Shown in pieces: positions 1 to 10,543 of a DNA stretch of 64,000 nucleotides; positions within the stretch are counted from its first letter, which is position 1, and each line of letters starts with the position of its first letter. Source of the DNA: Pleurostoma richardsiae (taxonomy: Eukaryota > Ascomycota > Sordariomycetes > Calosphaeriales > Pleurostomataceae); NCBI GenBank assembly GCA_030052745.1, contig JANBVO010000060.1, positions 1 to 64,000 of the forward strand. Direction: 5' to 3'. The notes under the pieces were generated by a model. The model saw only the letters and a program-made list of their open reading frames with translations. It did not search any database and was not told where the DNA came from. A program made the translations under genes and the position numbers.

Positions 1-152
1 GGGGTAAGGAGGTTCTCAGGAGGAAAGGGGGGGCTCATGTGCGCGTCCCACGCATGTATCGCAAACAGGGATAGTGATTAACCACCGTAACTTGTCGATG
101 CCGAGGGGCATCGAGTCCAACAGGTGGGCGCATAGGAGAATCCGCAACGTAC

Positions 153-550
153 CTTCTCCACCTTCTTCGTCTCGCCGTCGGCCTTCTTCTCGGCCTTCTT
201 CACGGCGCCCTTGACCTGTATATGTGTATCAGTAGGGCGAAAACCAAGAGGACGGTTTGGCAAAGTCGGCGGTTAAGAAGGAAGGACGTGGACTCCCAGG
301 CCGAGCACCCCGCCAGATAAACATTGCTGCCGCCACTGACCTTCTTGACAACAGATCCTTCCTTAGGCGCCGCCTTCTTCTTGGTGACGCCAGCGGGCTT
401 AGCGGCTTTGGCCGCCGGCGCCTTCTTGGTGGTGGCCGTGGCCTTAGGCTTGGTGCTCTTCTTGCGCGTCACAGTAGGCGCGGTGTCGACGACGGGGAAG
501 ACGCGCGGCTTGGAATTGCCGGTCTGCGACCGCGTGCCTTCGCGAGCCAT
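153..550 (-). CDS. Lysine-rich histone H1-like protein, 3' end incomplete
   Basis: Two exons are visible: 550..341 (70 residues, ATG at 550) and 215..153 (21 residues). They are joined by an intron with donor GTCAGT and acceptor CATATACAG, in phase 0. A second donor, GTACGT, follows residue 91, so at least one more exon lies toward or past the left edge and I could not place the stop. The product is dominated by Lys, Ala, Pro and Thr, with runs such as KKAPAAKAAKPAG and VKKAEKKADGETKK. That composition resembles the basic tail of linker histones or other DNA-binding tails. No globular H1 winged-helix is visible in the part seen. A nuclear chromatin role is inference from composition only; it could equally be an unrelated basic disordered protein. 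Confidence 0.6.
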
Positions 551-3500
551 TTCGTCGGTATGTGGTTATAATTTATAGTGGTTTCTGTCGCGAAATAGAC
601 TTTGCGTCTGGCACACCGTCAGCCCATGCGCGTTGAAGTGGTTCGGACGACGGCGACTCCGGTCGCGAGAGGATGTTGGGAGGATGCGACAGCTTTGCGC
701 CGATCCGTGCGCAGCGTTGGCGCGAGAGAACAGCTTACCTAGAGAAGATTTCGCGTTGATATCGGAGGGAAAAATACAATATCTTGCGCGTGATGAGCTT
801 GGCGACGATGGAATCGAGCTTCGATTGCTGAAGAAATGAAGGTGACGTTGGGAGAAGGAAGAAATGAGAAAGTGAGAGGGAGCCGTCGCCATGCGAGACG
901 TAAAAAGGCCCCCCTCTTCCACCCCCCAAAGAAAACAAGCTGCGAAAGCGGCCAGGGTTCAGAAAAACAACGAGGCTGGGGGCACCCTATGGGCACTGAC
1001 TGCTACCCTCTTACCCTCCTACCCTCCTGCCCTTCTCCCCTCCCACACTACGCTGAGCACAGGTTTTCGTCTTTTCACCGGCTCACGCTGACCGAATGAC
1101 AGCTCTGTTTCTTCTGCCCCTCCATCCTCCATGGCGTCTCAGGTTGATCCTTAGCTCTGTCTCCCAGTTGCTGAACTGGCAACGATGTTTGCCTCCGCAA
1201 AGTCTTAAGGGGATGCTGAATTGCTCCCCAGTTGGCGCGCGTCTATGCGCCGCCTTATCTATGCCAATGGAACGTGAGGAGCCATGGCCAGCTCCAACGT
1301 CTGTCCTTATCAAGTCAGCGACGGCATTCCTCACCACCTTTTCTCGGGCTCCGATTGCGTATCCAGGCCATGGGAATCTGTCAGCGGTAGAAGATGGCGT
1401 TCTAGAACCGCCAAAAGGCTGTTCGTCCGCATGGCCGGTTGCAGCATCCGCGATCTCCCAGGTCAAAGAAACCCGTGCCGCTCCGTTACCTATCTTGCCA
1501 CTCAGCGACGGCAATCATTGACCCGCAGCCTCCCAGAATTGGGCTTGTTGTCCTTTACGGAACATTGGCATGGATCAAGCCAATTATCCGTATCGTCTCT
1601 CGGGGAGACCTTCTTGATCGTTGGAGAAACTGGAGTGGAACTTGAAGAGAAGATCTAGTTCACGTCGCGGCCCGCTCAGATCTGGTGGGTCCCCTAAAGA
1701 CGGCCGTCCCACAACCCCCACACTCTATCCAAGCATGGGAAATGGGAGGTTACGGATATGAAGCTATTCAGGGATGCTTCTTACCACTGCATTTGCGAAG
1801 CTCAAGGCTTTCCTAAAGACTAGGTTGAAGAAGCACTTCGAAGGCATGATTAGGTTTGTGATACTCTCTCCATTTTCCGTCAGGTGTCTCTTTTCTCAAT
1901 ACTACTTCTGCGCAAGGTAGCCCGCTCACTCACAACGTAAGAGGATCAAAGGGCGAGAGTACCGAGTAACTGCCCATCCCCATAGAACCCTCACCTCCCC
2001 CCGCCCCTAATGACATTTGTCGGTTCCGCCGTTCCATAACATCTCAGTAACCGTCCGGTTCGACATAAGTATGCTGCTTCCATGAAGAGTACACCCCCAG
2101 CCATTTTCGGAACGTTCTAACTTTTCTGACATTTATTCCATGATCATCCGCAAATTTATACCATATAATAGGCCAGCTTGTTGCCTGTTCCCGTTCCTTT
2201 AATGAACACACACCTTCGAAGTGGACACTGAAGATTCGGAGATCAGGCTGGAGTAAGAGTCAAGACGTTGATTAAGCTTGATATATGACTGCGTCCACCT
2301 TCCATCGAAGCAACTACTTCCAAGAATCCCCTCCTTGGCGTGTTGAAGACTTCTAGCCCTCAGACGAGATCGCGTCACTTCGCGTTCTCATCATCTAGTG
2401 TTCCTAAAAGACTCACCAAACCCAGCCTGGCCCAGAAGGCTACCGGTAAGACCTCAGATGTAGGGAACTGCGATCCAGTCTCGGTGTGATATTTTGTTGT
2501 TAAGGATCCACCGACCAACCGCGACACTACTGAAGTATGGGGCTTTTCCCGCGCGATTCCGCGCCGCCCCCAATCCATTCAGGGTTAACCATCGGCGTCT
2601 CACCATAGGGAAAGGAGCATGAAAGTGAGAATGACCAGAAGAGTCATTTCCCCGTTTTGGAGTCATGCAAGTCAGAGGAGGCCAGAGCTTCTCGTCATCT
2701 CTACAGGAAATGAAGGAGAGAGCGCTGACCACTGATGAACTCGTAGGCTCGTATTTTAATGCCTTGTCAGATCGTGACTCTGGAACGCAATGAACAAATG
2801 GTTGTTATAGCATAGCTGCCCGAAAGGGTTGAGTGTCTTTCAATCCAATCTACCTTGAATAGAATGATGGCCGAGGCTTACAGGCTATCTTTTAGAGAAA
2901 GGTCTCGTCAATCGCACGACTTACTACGGCAGAAGAACATGGGCATCGATGAAAGCCACATCAGATAAGCAAGGGGACAAGGGAGAACCGACACAACTTC
3001 AAGGGGGGCCTCTATCTGCTGCCTTCCTAATAATTCCACATCTCAGGAAGCCCGTGAGGGCGACACTCGTCACTTAAATTTTGTTCTGTCTATCGTTCAT
3101 AGTTTTAGTACGACCAACCTCGACCAAAATCAACCTCAACATCAGCGGACTCTGCGACTTGCTTTGGCAAGGAAAGGCCAGAAACTGGCAAGTTACGTAT
3201 ATACGAGGGAATTGAAAGTATCCGCCCAGCCACCTGATGTCTGATCAGAGCAACATCTCATCAGGACGAAGCTTGTTACCTGTGGAAGACTCCAGTGTCA
3301 GTAGCAGACTCACATATCTTGCAGCCGGGGTTCAAAAGAGGTCACAATATCCAGAGATACGCACAGCCATAACGACGCCCCTTCCATGTTCAAGGAAATG
3401 AGCGAGCAAAAGACTCAGGTAGACTGAAGGAAGCTGATTAGGGGCGAAAAGCTGGAATATCTTCCGTGAGAAGATAGAATCATGACTTGTTATTCCATCG

Positions 3501-3655
3501 TCTCGCACTGGAGGAAAACAGACTGGAGGAACGTATTGGTTGAAGAACGTCGGACGTGACAACAAGCGCACCACCCCGGACCAGGACGGGTGACGGGACG
3601 ATCTTTGTACATCCAGATCAAAACAGTTGGCATGACTGTTTCAAATTAGTCTACA
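551..3655. other. 3.1-kb stretch without a recognisable gene
   Basis: The first few hundred bases are the upstream region of the H1-like gene, with C/T-rich tracts around 1010-1080. Two ORFs of about 140 codons overlap almost completely on opposite strands at 1083-1521, and neither resembles a family I know. From about 1700 to 3600 the composition is more AT-rich and broken by stops. I see no terminal repeats, transposase motifs or tRNA. It may hold 3' UTR, regulatory DNA or decayed sequence. Confidence 0.5.
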
Positions 3656-5325
3656 TCAATGCTCCATGGCTTCCTCGAAGAGCAGTCTAAGCTGATCCCT
3701 CTCCTGTTGGAGCTCCTTAGCCAAGCCAGGGGCGAGCATCAGGACGCGCGCCTGAGGTATCGTCCCCTCAACCAGATCATCTATGTGTTCCCCGCCGAAT
3801 CCCAGCTGCTTCAGACCGGCGGGCTGGTCACCCAAGTCAGCCAGGAACTCTCTCAATGCATCGGCGAGGACCTCGCCTGCGCTCTCCCGCTTGACGTTGG
3901 TGATGTCCACCCCGAAGCACTCAGCTGCTGCGAGATGGCGGTCAGGGTTGGACGCGCCAGTAAAGCTGAAGACGGCAGGGGAGGTGACGGCTACGGAGAC
4001 GCCGTGGGGGATGATCGGGGCAGCGACCTCGTAACCTGTGTGGCTGTACCCCGGATTCTGACCAGATATCGGATATGACATGCCTGCCAAAGTGTCAGTC
4101 AGACCATGCAGTAGGGAACACCTAGGTAGTTAGGAGGAGGTATTTACCGTGACACAAGTGCACTCCGGCATTGCCGAAACCGACACCGGCAAGAGTTGCC
4201 GCCAGGAGCATCTGGCTTTGCGCCTCCAGGTCGTCTGGGTCCTTCACAGCACGCGGTAGATACTTGACCGTGTCTTTCAGCGCCTTAAGGGAAAAGACAT
4301 CGCTGATGGGGTTAGCACCTTGGTAAGCCGGCCGCAGGATGGGGTTCGCCGGCCTCGGTATCCGCTCGGTGTAAGGGATGGCCGTCCAGGACTCGAGAGC
4401 ATGGCAGAGAACGTCGAGACCTGAGCTGGCCTTCACCGCTGCAGGCATCGTCCGAGTGTTGAGGGGGTCGCAAATGCCCAGAGTGGGCTTGAGGTTGCGG
4501 TGCGCGATGCCGGTCTTGGCCCGTTTCGACACCAAATCGAATATCGCCGTACCCGTGGTCTCGCTGCCCGTTCCGGCTGTCGTAGGAATGGCGATGAGAG
4601 GCCTCAATGGCTTGTCTATGGGCCTACCGTTCCCGAGGGGGGCGTTGACGAAGTCCAGGAAGTCTGCCTCAGGGTAACAAGTGTATAGGTTCATCAGCTT
4701 CGCGGTGTCAATCACCGAGCCGCCACCCACAGCCAGAAACGCGTCAGGGTCGTGCGGCTTTGCCCACGCAATCGCTTCCTTCACCCTGTCGACACGTTAG
4801 CGGGCCACTACATCTCCGTCTGCTCTCGAGTGCACCCACGAGCTGTCCTTAGGCTCTATTCGGATCTTGTTGTAGACCTGGAAGTTGACGCCCTCGCGCG
4901 TCAGCGCCTCGCGCACCTGCTGCATGGCGAACAGCTTGTCGACGGTCTCATCGGTCACGACGCAGACGCGCTTAGCGTCCAGGTTCTTCAGGTCCATGCC
5001 GACCTCCTGTGTGGCGCCGCTGCCGAAGCGGATGGAGGAGGCGGCCATCTCGAAGGCATACTCCTTCAGCTGGGACACGTCCTGCGGCGTTGCGTAGCTG
5101 CGCCGCGACGAGCGCTGCACCAACAGCGACGACTGCCCATGTTGGTGATGATGGTGATGGGTCGGGTTGGAGTGGCAGGGACATGAGGGCGGGTGCGTGT
5201 ACTGCACCGTCCGGAGGAGGTTGACCGCCCTCGTTGCCGCCTGTGAGGCCTCGTTAGTCCCTAAGAGTATCAAACAAGGTCGTGGCTTCACTCACCCCCG
5301 GCACGACTCTAACTGCGAAAGTCAT
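3656..5325 (-). CDS. Hydroxyacid-oxoacid transhydrogenase, mitochondrial (ADHFE1-like iron alcohol dehydrogenase)
   Basis: Four exons: 5325..5296, 5240..4840, 4785..4148 and 4083..3656, giving 498 residues in frame. The first exon codes only ten residues; its intron has donor GTGAGT, branch CTAAC and acceptor CACAG. The family couples oxidation of 4-hydroxybutyrate to reduction of 2-oxoglutarate in mitochondria. Evidence is the iron-containing alcohol dehydrogenase fold: AVGGGSVIDTAK (about 162-173), PTTAGTGSE (about 211-219), and metal ligands likely Asp268 and His272 (GLDVLCHALES), His356 (HLCHGMSYPISG) and His383 (IIPHGVSV). The N-terminus is basic and hydroxylated as expected for import, with a histidine run near residues 38-43. 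It is divergent from the DmpA peptidase gene. The family assignment is firm; substrate is by homology. Confidence 0.92.
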
Positions 5326-6549
5326 GGCTGCGTACTGCGTACTGTGATAGAGGAGAGGGTGCTGGATTCTGAGGTCTCAGAAAGGAATGAAGTTGTTCAC
5401 CGGGGTCCCGTGAGGATGTGAGGCACCGGCGTCGGCTGCTACCCGAGCGCACCTTCTTCCCGGCTGCGCTGCTGGCCCCTTGCGTTGAGCCGTAACCTCG
5501 GGGACTGCAGATGCGTATGTAAGCAGCTTTCGTCGATCTGCTCGATGTCTTTGCCTAATGAGGCTTGGTGGTGATGCAATCCAGATGCCGGATGCGGGGA
5601 GGCCATCGTGACCCCGCGTTCGCGCCCCCTTTTCCCCTCATGGGAGCCAAATCAACCGCCGATGTCGTCGAGGACTCGGCTTAGGTAATGCGCTGGGAAT
5701 GGAGCTGTCGAGTCCATATTAATGTCTCGGTAGCTCGAACGTTGGTGCCGTTGCTAGCACGAGAGGGATGGAGCTTCCTGCGAGTAAATATCTTGCTCTC
5801 GGGGTGAATGATGGTCCTGCCACTTCTCTACGAGGCTACAGCTGCCATGATATCGTGAGCCTGCCATGGTAAGCTCTGCCCGACCTCTGGGATCAGATGC
5901 AGACGCCAGCCATTTGCCGAAAGGCATCTTCACTATCTTTGCTTGTGCTCTGGCTTGTCAAGCAAGGTAGGTACAGCACCAAGTGAGAAGGGACTGAGTG
6001 AAAAGGGCCTCAAGAACGACATGATCGATCTATAAACCGGCCGTGGGATAAACACTTGTCATACGTGTAGCAGTGAGGATCAGGAGAGGCCATCGGCTCC
6101 ACCAAACAGCCGATTGCATGACTGAACATGCATTTTGCAGCATCTTCCCCCGCAGGAGACAGTTTAATGATTACTGGAGTCAGCCTTACAAATTGAGATC
6201 CGGGCCTCGAGACGCGATGGAACGATCATCGTCAAGCGGATGCTCAGACTAAGGAACGGCCTGACTCAAAGGAATGACAAAAAAGAGAGATGACCAGTTT
6301 GGCCGATTATTTCTAGTGGATTTTCGCCAGCTTCCTAATTCGTCTGGCCGAGAAAGAGTCGAAGGATTGAACGAGAGCCGCTATAAAATTCACAAAAGTC
6401 CGTATGAAATAGCTTGGAGTTGGTACGGACTGAATATCTCGGGAACAACACATTCCAATTCCGTTCGAAGACGCAAGGCGTAAGAAGGCGATTTGCGGCC
6501 CTGTATCGGCAATCTTCCCATCTGTTGCGACCAGCGATATCAGCCAGAC
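5326..6549. promoter_or_regulatory. Shared divergent upstream region (transhydrogenase / DmpA peptidase)
   Basis: This 1.2-kb interval lies between two start codons on opposite strands, so it must hold both promoters and both leaders. I see no convincing coding sequence. ORFs reaching into its right part are frames opposing the peptidase gene. No specific transcription-factor site is claimed. Confidence 0.5.
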
Positions 6550-7764
6550 ATGGCCTCTCGCACCGTGCCGACGCCCGCTCCGGGTAGGGCCCGCCTCCGG
6601 GACGTAGTCCCGAACGTCCACCTGGGCAACTACAAGACCGGCCCGCTCAACACCATCACTGACGTCCCGGAGGTGCTCGCCAACGTGCACACAATCCGCG
6701 AGGGCAATGGACCCGTCAACACGGGCGTGACGACCATCCTCCCGCGCAAGAACTGGTTCCACGACGCCTGCTACGCGGGCATCTTCCGCTTCAACGGCTC
6801 CGGCGAGATGACGGGCAGCCACTGGATCGAGGAGACGGGCCTGCTCGCCTCGCCTATCATAATCACCAATTCTTTCTCCGTCGGCGAGTGCTACCGCGGC
6901 GTCTATGACTACGCTATCCAGCACTACAGCGACAAGAGCGGCAGCGCCGACTGGTTTCTGACGCCAGTCGTCGCCGAGACGTTCGACGGCTACCTCAACG
7001 ACCTGACGCGCTTCGCCGTAAAGCCCGAGCATGTCGTGCGCGGCATCGAGACGGCCTCGAGCGACCTGATCCTCGAGGGCTGCACGGGTGGCGGCACCGG
7101 CATGATCTGCCAGGGCCACAAGGGCGGGACCGGCACGAGCAGCCGCGTCGTGGAAGGGTTCGGCCCCGCCGACGCGAACGGCAAGCGCCAGCCCAGGACC
7201 TACACCGTCGGCACCCTCGTGCAGGCCAACTACGGGCGGCTGCGGGACCTGCGCGTCGCCGGGGTGCCGGTCGGGCGCATCATCGCCGAGCAGCATGCTA
7301 AGGATGGTGACGCTGCGAAGCTCGCGGAGGCGGCTAAGGTCGAGGAGGCCAAGGACAAGAAGGACGGCAGCATCATCATCATCATCGCGACGGACGCGCC
7401 GCTCACGCCGCTGCAGCTGCAGCGGTTGGCCAAGCGGGCGACGGTGGGGCTCGCGCGGGTGGGCAGCTACGGGCACAACCCGTCTGGGGACCTGTTCCTG
7501 GCCTTCTCGACGGGGAACAAGCTGCCGGTGCAGACGGTGGGGATGGAGAAGAGGGCGGTGGACCCCTTCAAGGCGCAGCCGTTCGTGCTCGAGGTAATCG
7601 ACGACAACTCCATCAACGCCATCTTCGAGGCGGTGGCGGACGCGACGGAGGAGGCCATCTACAACGCGCTGTGCATGGCGGACACGTTGGTCGGGTATAA
7701 GGGGCACAAGGTGGAGGCCTTGGATCTGGAGAATTTGAAGACGATTATGGAGAAATATCAATGA
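6550..7764 (+). CDS. DmpA/P1-family aminopeptidase (S58 Ntn hydrolase)
   Basis: Single exon, 404 residues. The frame is open upstream but ATG at 6550 is the first methionine. S58 enzymes are made as one chain that cuts itself to expose an N-terminal serine nucleophile; they remove N-terminal residues from small peptides, including D- and beta-peptides. The cut site is visible as [14 protein letters not shown], Gly273-Ser274, preceded by a charged Lys/Glu/Ala-rich linker (about 251-272). Other family blocks are TDVPEV near the start, ITNSFSVGE (about 105-113), [11 protein letters not shown] (about 177-187) and the LVQANYG strand (about 223-229). No signal peptide is obvious, so it is probably intracellular. 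It is divergent from the transhydrogenase. True substrate is unknown; the family is certain. Confidence 0.9.
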   Translation: MASRTVPTPAPGRARLRDVVPNVHLGNYKTGPLNTITDVPEVLANVHTIREGNGPVNTGVTTILPRKNWFHDACYAGIFRFNGSGEMTGSHWIEETGLLASPIIITNSFSVGECYRGVYDYAIQHYSDKSGSADWFLTPVVAETFDGYLNDLTRFAVKPEHVVRGIETASSDLILEGCTGGGTGMICQGHKGGTGTSSRVVEGFGPADANGKRQPRTYTVGTLVQANYGRLRDLRVAGVPVGRIIAEQHAKDGDAAKLAEAAKVEEAKDKKDGSIIIIIATDAPLTPLQLQRLAKRATVGLARVGSYGHNPSGDLFLAFSTGNKLPVQTVGMEKRAVDPFKAQPFVLEVIDDNSINAIFEAVADATEEAIYNALCMADTLVGYKGHKVEALDLENLKTIMEKYQ

Positions 7765-8412
7765 AGAAAGACAATGGAAAATAAAACGCACCATTGGAAG
7801 ACCACGATTACTGGACATCTTGGTCCGGCTTGCGATTGTAACCGCTGTTTACTTCCTGTGCATGATAACCAGGCTCCTCCACGCCGCCGCAAATGTAGGT
7901 AGACAACGACACTCTTCATAAGTTTCTCCTGTCCCACATCTTCAAGACCAACTCAAAGACGACATGAGAAATACTCTCACCTAGGAGTCTAGATATCATA
8001 GTCCTGGAGGCTCCGGTCGGTCGCGGTCTAGGACGCCATCCGGAATCAACAGTTTTGTGTCACCGGCGGCAAGCTTTACCGGAAGAGGAAGGCCGGATGA
8101 CGTTGCGCCAACGAGAAGGCCGCGCCTTGTCGCATCTATGATCTAGATGTCTGGATGGCTCTTGGGCGGATCCACGTCACTGTCTACGTTATATCGATGG
8201 CTCTGTTCTATTGTAGGTCACTGGAGCGAGCAAATGCGGCAACCTGTGAAGGATTCAGCACCCTGTCGCATTTACGCCTTCGGCTGCGCAATCGAAGTGA
8301 ATGAAAAAGGACCAATGAGACTTTGTAAGCTCATTGCGCGTCTATAAGGCGTCTCTGACCGTCGTCTCTGAAAAACAACAAAAGCGAAGAGATCTTGCTC
8401 ATCGTCACCAGG
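7765..8412. other. Intergenic, 3' end of peptidase gene and promoter of M61-like gene
   Basis: 648 bases without a supported gene. The interval should contain the terminator region of the DmpA gene and the promoter and leader of the M61-like gene that follows on the same strand. No motif stands out. Confidence 0.45.
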
Positions 8413-10360
8413 ATGGTGTTCATTGCGGCTCTCCTCACGGCCGTCTCGGGCCTCGCGCCCCTCATCCCAGCATCCGCCATGATGATCGACCCGCAAGCCA
8501 CCTTCTCTGCCCTGCCGTCTCTGAACCTCACCCTCACCCCGTTCTACTCCGTGCCCAACCCCGTCCTTACCACCGTTCCCTCCGGTATCAACGTCACCAT
8601 GCACCTCCGCCCCGGCGCAGACCGCCTCGCCGCCAATCTCCCCCTCCTTTCCCTCGTCCTGAAGCGCGGTCTCACCCCCTTCCCGCGGTACGACCCGCCC
8701 AGCGGCATAATAGCCCACGACGCCGCCGGGCCCCTCCCGCTTTCCATCTCCGACGCGGACCCGGAGCTCGGCCCCCGGACCTGGTCCCCCGCCCGCGACC
8801 CCGTCGGCGAAGAGATCGTCGTCACCTTCTCCGCGCCAGCGCGCGTCACCGACGAGCGCACCCTGCCCGGACCACGTATCGACTTGCGCCGCGACGCCGG
8901 CGGTGGACTGGTCGGCCAGGGAGGGGGATTCATCCCGTCGCCTCCGCCCCCGCGGCGTAACGGCGGCGGGGGCGGCGGGAGCGAGCCGGGATCGGGCGTG
9001 CACGACCCCTGGGATGTGAGCGTCGCGTGGGACCTGGCTGGCGCGCCGCTGGGGACGCGGGCAGCGTGGTCGCTGGGCGACGGCGGGAGCGGGAAGGGGG
9101 CGGTGGTGAGTGCCGTGGGTAGCCCGGAGCAGTTGGTAGAGCATGGGATCTTCGCGGTAGGCGGGACCCTGCAACGGTATCCGCTGTGGGATGAGAACAC
9201 GTCGTCCTCCTCTGCCCTCGGTGCTGCTGGTGGAGCGGAGCGGGAGTTCGCCATGTACTGGCTCGGCGAGCCGGCATGGGACATGCCGGCGCTGGCACGG
9301 GCGACGGAGGACATGTTCGTGTCGGTGGCGGACTACTTCTCGTCGCCGGACCCGTTCCGGGTGTTCTTTCGGCAAGTTGAGAGCGGCAATGGCGGGACGG
9401 GCGCGACGCAGTCGTTCCTGCTCGAGTACTCGCCCGGCACGCCCGAGGAGATGGACGCCCACGGCATGGCCGACCTGCTGGCCCACGAGGCGGTGCATGA
9501 ATACGCGCTCATGGAGCCTGCGGACGATGGCGCTCAGTGGGTATGTATCAGTGCCTCCTATCTCACTGGCCACCGTAACAAGCTTTTGGAGTAAGATGGA
9601 AGTGCCGGGGCTAACGCAGAGTGAACAGTACGACGAAGGTGTAGCGAGCTACATTGGCGCACTCGTAGGTCTCTCCCGCGCAGACATGATTCGCAGCCTG
9701 AACGGCTACGCTCAGGCATACTACACCAGCCCGGCCGTCAACATGTCCTTCCGCTACGTGCTGGACCACTACTGGGACAGCCTGCACATCACGCGGGTGA
9801 GCTACTTCAGGGGCTTCATGTACCTGGCACAGGTCAATGGCATGATCCTCGAGGCAACAAGGGGGAAGCATTCCCTGGACGACATCATCCAGGAGCTCTA
9901 TCGTCTGCGTGTGGCGCATAAACCCTGCCAGACCAAGGAGTTTATGTCGATGATAGCGGGGTACGTCGGCGAGGACGTGGCCAAGGCGAGCTACGACAAG
10001 ATGTGGAATGGGGAGCTGGTCGTCCCTCCCGTGAATACCTTTGCTAAGTATGGCCTGAAGCTAATACGGAAGGACTTGGAAAGGTTCGACCTCGGCTTCG
10101 ACCCTAACTCGATGAGGACTCACAAAGTCCAGGGGTTGGTGAAGGGATCGAACGCGGAGAAGGCCGGGGTACGGGAGGGTGACGAGATTGTTAAGGGATT
10201 CATGGCCTGGGGAGTTGCTGATGAGTACGACAACAGGATGAAGATCGTCGTGAAGAGAGGCGATGCAGAGAAGAGTATTGTGTGGCGGCCTCGTAGCAGC
10301 GAGAAAGTCGAGTCGTGGATGTGGATTGACATAGAAGAGGAGGATGTAGACGAGCTGTAG
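8413..10360 (+). CDS. Secreted M61-like metallopeptidase with C-terminal PDZ-like region
   Basis: Two exons, 8413..9540 and 9629..10360, give 619 residues. ATG at 8413 begins a hydrophobic signal peptide (MVFIAALLTAVSGLAPLIPASA). The zinc motif HEAVH is at 358-362 and the third ligand is probably Glu379 in WYDEGVAS, 17 residues after His362. The intron donor is GTATGT; of two in-frame AGs I chose 9628 because 9619 lies only five bases after the CTAAC branch adenine. The middle carries a proline- and glycine-rich insert (SPPPP then a six-glycine run, about 177-195), likely a flexible linker. The last about 90 residues (KVQGLVKGSNAEKAGVREGD) resemble a PDZ domain, the usual M61 layout. It converges on the GH78 gene. 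Substrate unknown. Confidence 0.82.
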
Positions 10361-10543
10361 ACATTCGTAGCAGACATGCATCGCTCAAGTCTATCTCTGA
10401 GAGGTAAAGGACTAGATCCATCAACTTTCAGCTCAGATGGACAAGAGCTTCTTCCTCTTCCTTGCACCCGAGTATCACGATAGCTCCTCATCGATATTTT
10501 TAGTGTTTTAGCCCTCGCTTCATCCCTGACTACCTGCGAGCTG

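Noticed and set aside
6313-7818. 501-codon minus-strand ORF opposite the DmpA peptidase
   Set aside because: The plus strand encodes the full S58 family sequence; the opposite frame has no motif.
9191-9540. Alternative plus-strand frame leading into the second M61 exon
   Set aside because: The 389-codon ORF simply reads an out-of-frame part of exon 1, then the intron, then true exon 2; the zinc motif is in the other frame.
8272-9573. 433-codon minus-strand ORF opposite the M61-like gene
   Set aside because: Composition is Arg/Gly/Pro-rich as expected from an antisense frame of GC-rich coding DNA.
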